DNA of 64,000 nt from Cololabis saira. Its lineage: Eukaryota; Chordata; Actinopteri; Beloniformes; Belonidae. The translations under genes and the position numbers were made by a program. Location: contig NC_084591.1 of assembly GCF_033807715.1 (NCBI RefSeq), forward strand, positions 43,302,868-43,366,867. Reading direction: 5' to 3'. Under the pieces are notes generated by a model. The model ran no database searches. It was not told the origin of the DNA and saw only the letters and a list, made by a program, of their open reading frames with translations. Below are positions 47,991 through 59,599 of the stretch, piece by piece (the stretch's first letter is position 1; every line of letters starts with the position of its first letter).

Positions 47991-48290
47991 ATCCTTAAAA
48001 GGAACTTGCAAAAACAAGTGAAACAAATAAAAAAAAAAAAAAAAACATCGGCTCTGAGCTGGAGACAGTCCTGTCAGAAGTTGAGGTCTGGAAAAAATGA
48101 TTTATGTGGGGGCGATTCAAGCTGTAAAAGAAAGAGTAACGCGCTGTAGTTGTGTTGAACGGATTGCATTATGGGTATCGTTGTTCTTTGCTTAGTGTTG
48201 CGTTCCGTGAAGAGTGGTGGTTTTATTATGTTCGTAGAAAGTGGCGTAGGCACGTTTTTTGTGCGCCGCACTCTTTGTAAATGAGGCGCC

Positions 48291-48568
48291 TGTAGTCAAC
48301 CTTTTTTTTTTTTTAATGAAGTGGACTTTAAAAAATGGTCCTTTCTGTCCTGGAGGTGGCTACTTTACAATGCAACCTGCCACTATTATGGCTATATATT
48401 AAGGTCACTGAGCATGGCATACATTATGAAGAGGTTGTTTAATATAGGCTGTTGGAAGCATTGGCATACTTTCTTAGGGGTGGGGGATTTGCATCAAATT
48501 TAGGTAATACATCTCTGAATCTGCTTTGTTTGCTGTGGCTTTTCAAAAGTTGCTCTGCTGTAGGGGGG
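48291..48568. other. Intron, no feature seen
   Basis: No exon or repeat end recognised. Confidence 0.45.
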
Positions 48569-49493
48569 GGTGCTCGTCTAGTGGCTACAGAGGTGGGCTG
48601 GGGTCTGGAGGACTCGGGTTCAAGCCCCACAATGGCAACCAAGATGAACCACCTTGGGCCCCTGAGCAAGCCCATAACCCTAATTGCTGTGTGCATCTCA
48701 GATGTAAGTCACTTTGGATAAAAGCATCTGCTAAATGACCAGAGGTGTAGGGTAGAGTAGCTAAAAATTGTACTCAAGTAAAAGTACTGTTACTTCACAA
48801 TAATATGACTCAAGTAGAAGTAAAAAGTAGTCATCCAAATAATTACTTGAGTAAAAGTAAAAAAAGTACTTGGTGAAAAAACTACTCAATTACTGAGTAA
48901 CTGTTGAGTAACGTCTGATTTTTTTTTATAACACAACCATTCAAACAGACAAAAGTACAAAATAATCATCTTCAGGCAAATTAAATCAATAAAAGAAATT
49001 AAAAATAATAAAAAATAGCTTAAATTAAAATATTCTTAAAGTAAATTCAAGTACTTTAATAAATAATAAAATAATAACAGAATAAAAAAATAAATTAAGC
49101 ACAAGTAGCACAAAATTTCAAGCCTTTGTACTTTTCTTTTTTAACCAGGCAGAACTAGAACAAGCCCATGAACTCATAGAAACTCTGTGTGTGTTTGAGT
49201 CTGTGTAAATGTGACAAAACATGCAAAAACTAAAATTTTTCCCAAAGAATCACTCAGTGATGTCATGAGATTGACGCGTACATGCTTAAAAGGGATAAAA
49301 GAAAAGTAACAGCTCAACGTAGCCTAATGTAGCGGAGTAAAAGGAACAGTTTCTTCTTCACAAATCTACTCAAGTAAAAGTAAAAAGTATAGTGATTCAA
49401 AACTACTCCTAAAAGTACAACATTTCCCAAAACTTACTCAAGTAAATGTAACGGAGTAAATGTAACTCGTTACTACCCACCTCTGTAAATGAC

Positions 49494-49522
<29 letters not shown>
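48569..49522 (+). mobile_element. tRNA-derived SINE split by a hAT insertion
   Basis: A-box-like TCGTCTAGTGG (48574-48584) and B-box GGTTCAAGCCC (48617-48627) mark an internal RNA polymerase III promoter. The 3' body ends with TGTAAGTCACTTTGGATAAA and GCATCTGCTAAATGAC, a widespread fish SINE tail. The simple AGT tail (49494-49522) is separated from the body by the hAT element. Confidence 0.78.
48740..49485. mobile_element. hAT element (CAGAGGTG ends) with TSD TAAATGAC
   Basis: Ends CAGAGGTG and CACCTCTG are inverted. TAAATGAC flanks exactly at 48732-48739 and 49486-49493. Interior is rich in ACTCAAGTAAAAGTA in both orientations. No transposase frame. Confidence 0.93.
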
Positions 49523-49524
<2 letters not shown>

Positions 49525-49959
49525 TACATTTTGATCTACAGTTATTGGATTTTTGGATGCGTTGTCAGTGGTTTAAAGCTAAAAAAAAAAAAAATAGCCT
49601 TGATCTGAGGAGTTGGAGGTTGCAGAATCTTCTGCCAGTTGACCAACAATAATTCATTCACTCAGCTCTACAGTACATGTCGTGAACTAAATCCACATAT
49701 TGAGTTCAAGTCACCTTGGAAGTTGGGGCATACATGAAAATAATTACTGTCTGCACATATCTCTTGAACTTTTTCATCAAGACATCAGCAGATTATTGGA
49801 ATATTTGTACCCACGCAGTTTCCCTGTACCGTTGATTATCAAATACGGTAACATCAACTTCCCGTTTCCTGTGCCCCACCAACCCTGCTCAACAGAAGGC
49901 CGACTTCCGTGAAGTTTTGTTTATGAAATGGTTAAGAGAAGGTGCTTATTTCAACGTAC
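49523..49959. other. Intron, no feature seen
   Basis: No repeat end recognised; precedes exon A on the plus strand. Confidence 0.5.
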
Positions 49960-50096
49960 CAGGCAGGAGAAGGAGTCGTTCATGCGGTGTTGCAGAGTGT
50001 GTTTCTGTAAAACGGTGAAGAGAGCAGCGTGGTCGAAGCGACTTGGAGCTGCAGAGATGAACTCCTCCACTCCCTGACGCTGAGTTGGATCCAGAC
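49960..50096 (-). CDS. cadps2: CADPS-family exon A (post-PH segment)
   Basis: This 137-bp minus-strand exon is bounded by a pyrimidine-rich acceptor ending CTCAG and a strong GTACGT donor. After two bases that finish a split codon it reads LDPTQRQGVEEFISAAPSR and continues through FDHAALFTVLQKHTL to NDSFSCL. This pattern (G-[MV]-[DE]-EFIS, DHA-LF, TL-HR-NDS-SCL) matches the CADPS segment directly before the conserved GWFSPGQVF block, which is exactly how exon B starts. It ends in phase 0. LF-VLQ--TL looks closer to CADPS2 than CADPS as I remember them. The exon itself is free of repeat sequence. The next exon is 17 kb away in the direction of transcription. Confidence 0.86.
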
Positions 50097-50264
50097 CTGA
50101 GGAGGAAAATCATTACAGCCTCATCAGAACATTGTGGGCAACAAGATCCCCGGATTAAATGCAAATGTACTTCGGATTATTGATCTCAAACAGCAGCTAG
50201 ATTTGGGTGTTTAACGTGGGGTATCCACCAGTATAAGCGAGGCTACAGAGGGAAACATCACAGT

Positions 50265-50400
50265 AGTCTGGTGTTTTGTTTTCAGCCATTCTTGGGTGGT
50301 TTTAGCTGTGTGTTTCAGGTCATTATTCTGCTGGAGGACCTACGACCTGCGACTGAGACCAGTTTTTAGAGGGAAAAGGGATTATTCAATGACTCGTACA
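50265..50400 (-). pseudogene. Tc1-like transposase relic
   Basis: The minus strand reads GLSRRS, a stop, then VLQQNNDLKHTAKTTQEWLK. This is the Tc1 QQDNDPKHTAK-T-EWL motif around the second catalytic Asp, with that Asp-containing motif mutated (QQNND). It is 169 bp from exon A. Confidence 0.75.
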
Positions 50401-53400
50401 TGGATCAACAAGATTTATTCTGCAAAACTGCTGCATTTCACACCATTTTGGACATCTTTGATTGGCTCTGCCAATGTCACATGCTTCATTTGTCTGATTG
50501 GTTGTATGCCTGTCCAGTAACATACAGTTTCTTCTGCGTGCATTGGAAAACATGTGCAAAGAGTTTCAAACTGGACCACTGGGGTCATCTCAGACTCTTA
50601 ATTTACTGGGAGGCACAGTCTAGATAAAACAAACAAATGTGCAAAGTCTGTCCCGGAAACAAAAGGAAATGTGGTCAAACAAATAATATGAGGAACCACA
50701 TGTTCCTTAACGAAGCCAGGTAAACTTAAAATCCAAGAAATAATTAGGCAATGTCCCCTTTTTTCTCCAAGTCTAAGAGGGAATTGGTAATAAAGCTGTT
50801 TACATGGGTGAAGGTGAGGTTATATGAAATGATGTGGTCAATTGGAAATGCAAAATGCTGAGATGCATCAAGACATCAATGGTCAGTGACGTGAGCAGAT
50901 TCACACCAGTCGTCATCAGGTGGGAGCAGACCTTTTATCTGACTGATGTGAACAAAGCCTTTGTACTCTATAGACGTGGCAGGCCCCGGGGCTGCAGACA
51001 AGAACGAGTCTTTGCCGTCAGTGGCGATGGAATACAAAAAAGGAGGAGAAACCAGGAGAAGTAAAAGAAGCAGAAGAGGCCCACAGCGTGGCAGCCTGAG
51101 CAAACCTGGGTTCATTTCCAGTCCTTTCAGGCACTCTTGTTAATGGCTCCTACTAAATGAAAAGCCTAACGCTCCCCACTCTGCCTTCTTTGTAGAAGTA
51201 CATTTCAAGATGGGAAGTTTGTGAGCCTGACACATGGCCCCACAAAAGACCACAGCTTTCCAAAGAATGCCGGCGCCGTTTCCACGCCTGCGATGCCTCC
51301 GGCCTTGCGCCCGAGACAAGCATTAGTGATTGCTTTTTATTAACACTGCCATTTTGTTTTTGTTTGGATGCAGAGAAGCTCACAAGGACTCTCAGACCCC
51401 CCCTCCTTCTTTCAGCCTCTCTTTGTGCCTTTGGAGGAAAAAAAGACAGCAAAAGTGAAAACTCCACAATCATCTTCCAATCAACGCTCTTCTGCTTTTC
51501 TTCGGACTCTCCCACTTTTCTGTCGGGGCCTTGCCCTTCGGCTCATGTGTCCTGCTTTTGCCCTGCCCAATTCCAATGTAGGTCATTTTATATTCGTTAC
51601 ATCAAAAACATGGGATTGTCCCTAATGTAATTTAGAGAAAAGGACAGGGAAGCGAAGGAAGCGACTCTAAAGAAAAGGAGACAAAGAGATATAGATTAGT
51701 ACTGATAATAACAGGAGGAAAGAGGAGGGGAAGTATTGATTGGGGGACGACGGGCAAAGGAGTGATGTTGATCCGTGTCAAGTCCAACTTTCAGCTATTA
51801 TCTACGGGGGGTGTGTGCGTTTTGGGGGGCAGGGAGAGTGCATTCAAATGTGTGTGTCTGGGGCAGAAACGTGGATGGATGGATGTAGCTGCTCCTGCCA
51901 CAGATGGTGCATTCAGTCCCGGCTTTCTTTAGGTCTCTGCAGGTCAGGTTCAGACGGACGGATGGATAAAGATAGAGAGCGACAATGAACCTGTTCGGCA
52001 GGGTTTGAAAAGGGTAACAACAGTTTCTAGAAACCACAAAAAATGCTATTGCCTTAAACAACAAAGCATAGCACAAAGGGCTGATTCTTTTTTAGGTTGT
52101 TTACGTGCGTCACATGACATTCATCATACATTTGAAAAATAAATATCGACTTTTCCTCCTCGATCAATACAACCTGAGTAGATGTATTTCTTTGTTATTC
52201 GTAAAATGTTTGAATATAAATGTTATTTGCACATGAACCGGTCATAATTCTGTTTTCTCTTTGTTTTAAATTACATTTTTTAAATGTATTTTGTTCTAAA
52301 TTTGATATTGAACATTTTGGTGCATTTGCATCATTAACTCATTTCTTTGGACCAGTGCCTTTTGCCGTTGTTGTCTTTTTTTTTATTCATTTCTTGTTGA
52401 CGGCACTCAAGCCTGAGGATGGCAACGTGACATTTCCTGAGTGCACACGAAACCAACTGTGTGCAATCACAGTAAACAGTTGGTTCATATCAAAGATGCG
52501 TTCCAGCGGTTGAAGCAACCAGTTTATTCAAAAGCTGCTTATAGTTTTTTTTTTTTATTGGGAGTGGTAATATTGTGGTGTTTTTCCAACAAAAAATAGA
52601 TCATTTGAAGATTTTAAATCACTGCATCTTATTTTTTTTATCCATCTGAAAGCACAAAGTGCAGTATATATGAAGATTATATTAAATATAAAAATATGAG
52701 CTTATCGGTTATCCGCATCAACCATGCAGGAAGAGGTAGAGCGGTGTAATCAATTGGAGTGTACACTGATGCATCAATAAAGAATGAAATGTTAATACGT
52801 GTAATCTAGCTACATGTTTGGCTCAATAAGGAAGCACAAAAAAACAGCTAAATCCCATTCTTTTGCTTTGAAAGGTGTTATGGAGCAAAATACACCACAT
52901 CAGTAGGTTATCAGACCATAAACACACATCTCTCTCTGTGGCAAAGCTTTCTCTGGTTTCTCTGAGATGAACCTTTAGGCCGTTGACCCTAACTGACCCC
53001 CAGGCGCTGGAAACACGGCAGCTCACTCCTACTAGTCCAACTGATGGGTTAAACGCAGAAGACTCGTTTCAGTGTGTTTGGTGAGATGTATACTGACAAA
53101 TAATGATTGTTTTTAGTTTTATCTATTGTTAAGTGCTGAATCTGCAAATGTGAAATGATAAAGGCAGGAGTAAGGTGACGGCATATCCCAATTGGACTCA
53201 TCCTTTCACAGAGAGCATGCGCAATCTCTGATGTCACGTCAAAAACTATTATTTGTAGTTTAAAGTGTTGCAAATTCACATTACAAATCATGTTTTAATA
53301 GCAGAAAAAAAAGACTGCATTTCCCACGTCTGCCCAGCCAATTCCTTGTCCAATCACGGCGTTGGCAGCGAGTTTGTTTTTGCTGAGCATCTTCAGTGTC

Positions 53401-53996
53401 TCCCACGTCGGGGTTCCTCCTCTTCCACTTCTTTTTGACGTTGCAGTTCCAGTAACAGAAGTCCGACATGAGTATTATGAACGTATAGTGTGAGCAGACG
53501 GAGCATCAGAGCATCGGGTCGTACAGTGTGAGACCATAAATCGTGGGCTGTGAACTTTTGAACTCAGCGATCTAGTCGTGCAGTTTAAGATGGGGCAGAA
53601 TCAAACGATTTAAAATATTGCACAGTGTATGCCCAGCTTAAGAAACATCTTGGACTGTTCTTGCAGCTCAATATGGCTGACTTATGAAGCACTTTGCACA
53701 CAGAGGTTTCTGCTATCACCAATGCCCCACCTCTCATAACGGTGTTGGCTAATCCAGACAGGTAACCCCCCCTCACACAAAAGGTGAGCATGTCTTCTGT
53801 CCCATTTGGTAACCGAACCAAAGACCTGATTACTTACGAGTGGTGTGAAGACTAGCACCTGGCTCAGACCTTCATGCACAGATGACAGAAGCTATACGTC
53901 TCCTCAGTTCAGTCACCAAGGAAACGGCTGTCTTCCCAGCCAAACATTGAGCAGGAAAGCTTGGTGCTCATCAAGAATGACCAAGTAACGGGAAAT
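50401..53996. other. Intron, no gene or repeat assigned
   Basis: The longest stretch without a recognisable mobile element. Searched on the minus strand for the preceding CADPS exon (PH-domain end) without success. Frames at 51153-51515 and 53281-53469 have no family signature. Confidence 0.45.
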
Positions 53997-54001
53997 GAGC
54001 G

Positions 54002-54862
54002 TGTAGCACCATATAATGTAATAATTTCCTGAAAATGTAATAACATTTGCCCATAACTCAATCGAAAAATTTAATAAAATCCAATAATGTAATAACTTCA
54101 CCAATAATGTAATAAAATATCCTGACGGATATTGTAATAACATTTTTACCGATAATGTAATACCTTATTACATTATTGGGAATTTATTACATTTTCAGGT
54201 GGGTCTTTTTTTTTTTTTCCAAAACTGATAATGTAATACTTGACAAATAATGTAATATATATGTTCATTTTCAGTCCAGAGTTCTACATTTTGTGTTTTA
54301 AGTATCTAAGAATGTTATATACGCTGGATTTGAAACACCAGAATAACTATTGGGTTAAATTGCAGACTTTGAGTACCATGTAATACATTCCCAATAATGT
54401 AATATTACAGGTATTACATTGGTAAAAATGTTATTACAATATCCGTCAGGATATTTTATTTCAGATGTTTCAGATGTTTTAAACGTTTCAGGTGTTTTAA
54501 ACGTTTCCAATGTTTCCGACGTTTACAACGTTACGGACGTTTTGGACGTTAACAACGTTTCAGATGCTTTAAACGTTTCAAACGTTTCAGACATTTCGGA
54601 CGTTTACGATGTTTCAGACGTTTCCAACGTTTTAAATGTTTCCGACGTTTCAATGTAATAAGGTATTACATTATCGGTAAAAATGTTATTACAATATCCG
54701 TCAGGATATTTTATAACATTATTGGTGAAGTTATTACATTATTGGGTTTTATTACATTTTCGATTGAGTTAAGTGCAAATTTTATTACATTTTCAGGCGT
54801 TGTTACATTTTCAGGAAATTATTACATTATAGGGTGAAATTATTACATTATAGGGTGCTACA
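54002..54862. mobile_element. TGTAGCACC element, complete: ~200-bp TIRs and internal 9-bp array
   Basis: Ends TGTAGCACC and GGTGCTACA are inverted, and GAGCG is repeated at 53997-54001 and 54863-54867. The two ~200-bp arms are made of AATGTAATAA motifs in mirror order, each including AATATCCTGACGGATATTG. The centre has a second partial right arm and a 21-unit 9-bp array (54459-54647). Superfamily unknown; a 5-bp TSD is unusual for the groups seen here. Confidence 0.8.
54459..54647 (+). repeat. 9-bp minisatellite, 21 units without indels
   Basis: Consensus TTTCMRACG. All 21 units keep exact 9-bp spacing. Thirteen end in CG, seven in TG and one in CA, as expected from CpG decay. A 79-codon frame (54419-54658) translates it as a tripeptide xxV array (SDV, LNV, SNV). 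Confidence 0.95.
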
Positions 54863-54867
54863 GAGCG

Positions 54868-56506
54868 GCCTTTGGATCTTTTACTCAAGTCTCCCGCAGC
54901 AAAGATGCCGGAGTTGAGATCAAGGTCTCCAGGAAAGAAGGGACTAAAATGTTCCTGCATTCCGTTACTGGGACAGTGCTGCTCCCAGCTCCTCGGGATG
55001 AGAATAATCAGTAAATATACTGAGGGGAAAGCAGAAAATAAATGTATGACATAAAGTCACAGTGTAATTGGAAGACTTTGAGAACACACTTTTGTCTTCA
55101 GGTATACACAGGTAACAACTGGTAAACCACTGAGCGAGCACAACAATGCACCCGGACTCCAGGAAGAAGACAGCAGTGCACGAAGGAGAAACACAAATGT
55201 TGATATATTCCTTAGAGAAGTATGGAAGAGAGTGATTAATTAATCCCCCCCCCCCCCCCCACACACACACACACACAAGAAGGATATCTACACTAATAAG
55301 GGTGCACTGGGGAACTGTATGTGCGTTTTCCGCCCTGCTGCTGGCATTAGTGCCGTAATTTAACCAGTGTTCATACATGAACGCATCCAAACTCCTACAG
55401 TACCCCACAGCTTAGTTGTGAGTAACACAAGTGGAGAGTTTTGAGAAGAATGTACTGACAAAAATGAAAAAAACCAACAAAAAAATACTCAAAACTAAAC
55501 ACTGTTTTTGCTCGATTAATTTTCGATCACTTTAAAAAAAAAAAACACTATCATCTTGAGTTGGGGCACAGTGAAAATCTGCTTCTCATTTGTTCAGCTT
55601 CTCATCATAGTTGTTCCTGGTGAGTATCTGTGTGTTGGTAAATGAGGTGAGGTGGTGGGGGAGTTGTTGCCACTCGATCTCTCCTGGCCAGAGCTCCGCT
55701 GGATCGTCACAGCAACAGTCACATCTATGTGACATCCTACTCTGGAAGATAGTGGCGGACACTGATGACAGGTTATTGATGCAGACGAGGAGTAGGAGGA
55801 GGATGAGGACAGAAAGCGGTTCAGTTTCAGGAGCACGGCGCTCCGAGATGTGACATGATCTGCCTGTCGGAGCGGAGCAGCACCGGTGATGTCAGAGTGA
55901 GCTGAGAGGAAGATGCAGATGGACGTGTCGATCAGCGTCCGTCTACTTGAGCGTGACTTCTGTCCACGAGAGCTTGAACAGACTAACTCCACTGATGGAA
56001 AAGTTTGAAAGGAGCACATAAAACACAGTTTTGATTTGTCGAGATTCTGGGAGTTTAAGACAAACGGACAGTTTTGACGTCTCTCCTCAATGTCCAACTG
56101 ACCACCTGCTTTTCGAGAAAAACACAAATGACAGGTGTAAACATCTCTAAAAAAACACCTCCAGCAGCCAGACTTGGCCCGTCTGTTCCTGCTGAGGATG
56201 GGAGTTCCCAAAAGTGGATTTCAGTTCAGACTCAGATGTTGTGGGCCTTGGACTTTATTCATGGGGTGTTTTAAGAGTCAGGCCATTAAATTTGCCAGTG
56301 CATTTGAAATCCTGTCTACTGGAGATTCTTTATCATGGCTGCTCTGAGGTATTTGTCCTATCACCAGAATTTTTAATTCAAAAGTAAACACCATGAAGCG
56401 AGGCCGCTGACACCTGCTCCACTGAAGGCCTGGTTTCCTTTTATTCTCCAAGTCAGTGAACCTTACTTCTTTGGAAATAGCCTCTAACCCTTTTACTTAC
56501 GACACA
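54868..56506. other. Intron, no gene assigned
   Basis: C-run followed by CA repeats at 55245-55277. A 205-codon minus frame (55594-56211) has no recognisable domain. Confidence 0.45.
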
Positions 56507-56828
56507 CACTGCAAAAACTCAAACTCTTAAGAATATTTGTCTTATTTCTAGTTAAAATGTCTCATTTTTAGTCAAAAAATATCATTAAACTTAAAACAAG
56601 ACTTATTACCAGAAAAATAACTTATTTGACAATTTTCACCTGTTTCAAGTAAATTTTCACTTTTTTTTTGCTTTTAATGAGAAGATAAATCTTGTTCCAT
56701 TGGTAATTTTTTCTACTTATTTCAAGTGAAAATCTACTTGAAACAGGTGAAAATTGTCAAATAACAAGTTATTTTTCTGGTAATGACTCTTGTTTAAAGT
56801 GTAATGAGATTTTTTGACTAAAAATGAC
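56507..56828. mobile_element. CACTGCAAAAAC palindromic element, copy 8, truncated
   Basis: The left end is present; the centre has a small deletion near 56660; the right end stops after GACTAAAAATGA. Confidence 0.85.
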
Positions 56829-57689
56829 AGTTATTTCATTTCAGAAATATAAACACAAAACCATGTACTTTTTTGTTTAAATAAAGCTTTCTATAAAAGT
56901 TGGTTACGTTCTAAAAAGAAAAAAAACAAACAAGATTTTTTTTTTCAAATCTTTGTTATAAAGATCCACGTGTAAAGAAAGGAAATTATTTCCTTCACTG
57001 ACCAACGTGAACACAAGCCATTGAGAAAAAAATTATACGGATCAACAATTTGATGCCAAAAATAGCTTGGAGGGAAGAGGGGAAAAAGTTGGACGATTCA
57101 CGTCTGTAGCAAGATTGATCACTGATTCCTCTTGAAAAACAATGTTAAATCTGTGCAGTAAAAACGAAAGTAAGTCAAGTCTCACTCACTTCTCATTTGC
57201 AGCTGACACATGCATGCGGCATATGTAATGTAACGGGTCGGATGCGTTTGTATGGCCCATATAACAATCCATTTTTAGTAAACTGCACACTTATTCAAGT
57301 GCAACTTTGCAACAGGCTAAAAAGCAGAGTTTTCTGTCTCCTGACTCAGTATCACAACAGTCCTATTCTAAAAGGTGTAACTGTTGTTAAGGTGTCATAA
57401 AATGAACCCCACAGACATCAGGACCCCGCTCAAATAACCCCCACAGTTTCAGTCTTATGTGGGGATTCTGGCTCAGTGGCAAAGCTACATTAACACATCT
57501 TCTGTATGCAAAACATATACCACCCACAGGGGAGACTGGATGACACGGGAAAATAAATCTTGTAATACCAATGCCGTATCACAATAGCAGACACCCAGGG
57601 ATAACCTTTAAGCATGATTAAGTGGACTGCACCAAATCCTGACATGGCAGATCCATCCAGACTGGTTAACTAAAGACCGGACCAGAAAG
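56829..57689. other. Intron, no feature seen
   Basis: No exon or repeat end recognised. Confidence 0.5.
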
Positions 57690-58025
57690 TCCCGATCATG
57701 AATGATTGTGTAAACGGGAAAATTCCATGCAACTACTGGATAATGAGTTGCATTTGCACAACATGGAAACTTCTGTCAAGCATTGCAGCGGCAAATATGA
57801 GCAGACATTTGGCTCAAATGCATACTGGAGGGAGGACACAGAAGGGAAGTGCAGCTAACGCCAGAGAACCTAAGCACTAGACTGACAGAATTATGGCTCA
57901 AGACTGTAAAACCAGACAGATTAATCTGTTCACCACCTATATTCTCTACAAGAAAGCCTTGGGCTCAGCACAAATAGCTCCAGCAATACAGGAATACTTG
58001 GAACTTTCCAACATCAACAGACGAC
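57690..58025 (+). pseudogene. LINE reverse transcriptase relic, part 1
   Basis: Plus-strand frames read KIPCNYW, AAANMSRHLAQMHTGGRTQK, then AQDCKTRQINLFTTYILYKK and LELSNINRRLR. The motif order (IPCNYW, MSRHMAQYMSGAQKG, YKKAYDSMPH, ECLELYKINRTLR) fits a fish non-LTR RT with a restriction-like endonuclease (Rex6/R4-type as I remember it). Stops and frameshifts show it is dead. Confidence 0.7.
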
Positions 58026-58300
58026 TAAGGCCCCATTTACATGTAGCAAAAACGTGTTTTCATGCGTTTTGGCCGTTCGTTTACACGAAAACGAAGCTCA
58101 AAGTCACCAAAAACGAAGCTCAAAGTCAATAAAAACGAAGCTCAAAGTCACCAAAAACGAAGCTCAAAGTCACCAAAAACGATCATTTCTGAAAACTCCG
58201 GCCAAAGTGGAGCTTTGCAAAAACTCCGTCTTCACGTTTGCTTGTAAACGGAGAGAAACGGACATTTAGGCTTCAGAACGTCACATTATGTCACAGAAAC
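58026..58300. mobile_element. Unclassified repeat with 22-bp tandem units
   Basis: GGCCCCATTTACATGTAGCA is followed by TGCGTTTTGGCCGTTCG and four 22-bp units (58091, 58113, 58135, 58157) containing ACGAAGCTCAAAGTCACC. It interrupts the RT relic. Confidence 0.55.
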
Positions 58301-58307
58301 ATCACCA

Positions 58308-58571
58308 CACTGCAAAAACTCAAAGAATATTTGTCTTATTTCTAGTTAAAATGTTTAATTTTTAGTAAAAAAAAATCTCATTACACTTAAAACAAAACTC
58401 ATCACTGGAAAAAAGTGAAAATTTACTTGAAACAGGTGAAAATTGTCAAATAAGTTATTTATCTGGGGATGACTCTTGTTTTAAGTGTAATGAGATTTTT
58501 TGACTAAAAATGAGACATTTTAACTAGAAATAAGACAAATATTCCCAGTAAGATTTTGAGTTTTTGCAGTG
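58308..58571. mobile_element. CACTGCAAAAAC palindromic element, copy 9, internally deleted
   Basis: Both outer ends are intact with CA flanks, but the central ~150 bp of the hairpin are gone. Confidence 0.85.
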
Positions 58572-59599
58572 CAGCGTCATGAGTGTGACCTGTGTTTACA
58601 ATTTGTTTGGCCACCGTCAATATTTTCTTGTATTTTACCTGTTTTATATTCTAAAAATCACACTTAAAAGCAACTCCACTTCTCTGTCACTCCAAACGAA
58701 AGACTCTCCTTGGCACCGTTTCCTTTGCCGAGATCGCAACCAGAGCAATGTTATAATCTCCTACATCATCCAATGGTGTCATGTTAACTTGTTTGTTGTT
58801 CTAATCTGCTACTGCTAATACCGCTAATACTAAATATTTAATCACTTTTCCAACTGTTGCGAACACAAGCACCAACAGCAAGTATATATCAGCCTTTAAG
58901 GTCCGTTGCTCTCTAAACGAATGCAGAGATGAACGGAGCCTTCTTTCCGTATCTTGCGTTGATTTCATCCGTCTTCTGGTACGTACAGTAACCTCGATAT
59001 AGCCTCAATATTACAGATGAAAGGGACTAATACCACTGGAGGTTGTGAGGACAGCATTGAGCATAGTGAATTGTTAATGAAATATGACAAAACAAAACAG
59101 AAGAAAATGGAGTCACTCCCAGCTGCTCTGTATGGTCCTCCCCACCTGATGAGCTGGGACTATCAAACGTTCTGCTGGACATCCCAAAGTAGTGAAAATC
59201 ACGCGTCGTCATCAATTCACAAACTTTTGTTCAGCGGTCTTACACCACCACCATTCACACCGCTATTTTCATTTCTTCTGACGTACATGAATGATAAATA
59301 AATCTGAAAAGTAAATGAGTTCATTGTCTCCAAAGGCCTCCACAGTCATGTATAGATTTAGAATGTATTTATAGAAAATACGTTTGCTTTAATTAACAGC
59401 ATGAAACTCATGTACAGTTGCTGTTTGTGACGGACTCAGTGATTGACTCATTACTGCTCCCTGGTGGAGGACTTGCTGAACAAACACACAAACGCCAATG
59501 ACTTGCGAAGTATCACTGATAGTGACAGAAACAACGTTTAAAACGGACAGATGTACAAACGTACGAAAGTTGAGCATAAATGTTCCTATCCTCATCGAG
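58572..59599. other. Intron, no feature assigned
   Basis: Lies between the two halves of the RT relic, so it must be inserted or repeat-derived, but I recognise no family. Confidence 0.4.

Larger units (their letters stand above)
46537..48290. mobile_element. GGGGCCTCAT element interrupted by a LINE fragment
   Basis: The left end GGGGCCTCATGTACAAAGAG and the inverted right end CTCTTTGTAAATGAGGCGCC form a TIR of about 25 bp. The interior holds a LINE 3' part and another repeat (47545-47990). No matching flank duplication was found, so these could also be two separate copies. Confidence 0.55.

Noticed and set aside
46537..48290. Single composite element with GGGGCCTCAT ends carrying a LINE as cargo
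   Set aside because: No target duplication was found and the LINE is a truncated relic, so ordinary nesting or two separate copies is the simpler reading.
48574..48627. Possible tRNA gene from A and B boxes
   Set aside because: The cloverleaf is not maintained and the 3' body is a known type of fish SINE tail. It is a SINE.
53281..53469. Basic 62-residue minus-strand ORF and an alternative frame reading TPTWETLKMLSKNKLA
   Set aside because: Looks like possible transposon-derived sequence, but I could not match either frame to a family or find element ends.
54419..54658. 79-aa ORF of xxV repeats as a real small protein
   Set aside because: It is the translation of the 9-bp array with flanking element arm; no start context or conservation visible. 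Kept only as a structural observation.
55594..56211. 205-codon minus-strand ORF
   Set aside because: Low-complexity Ser runs, no known motif, no fit to the missing upstream CADPS exon.
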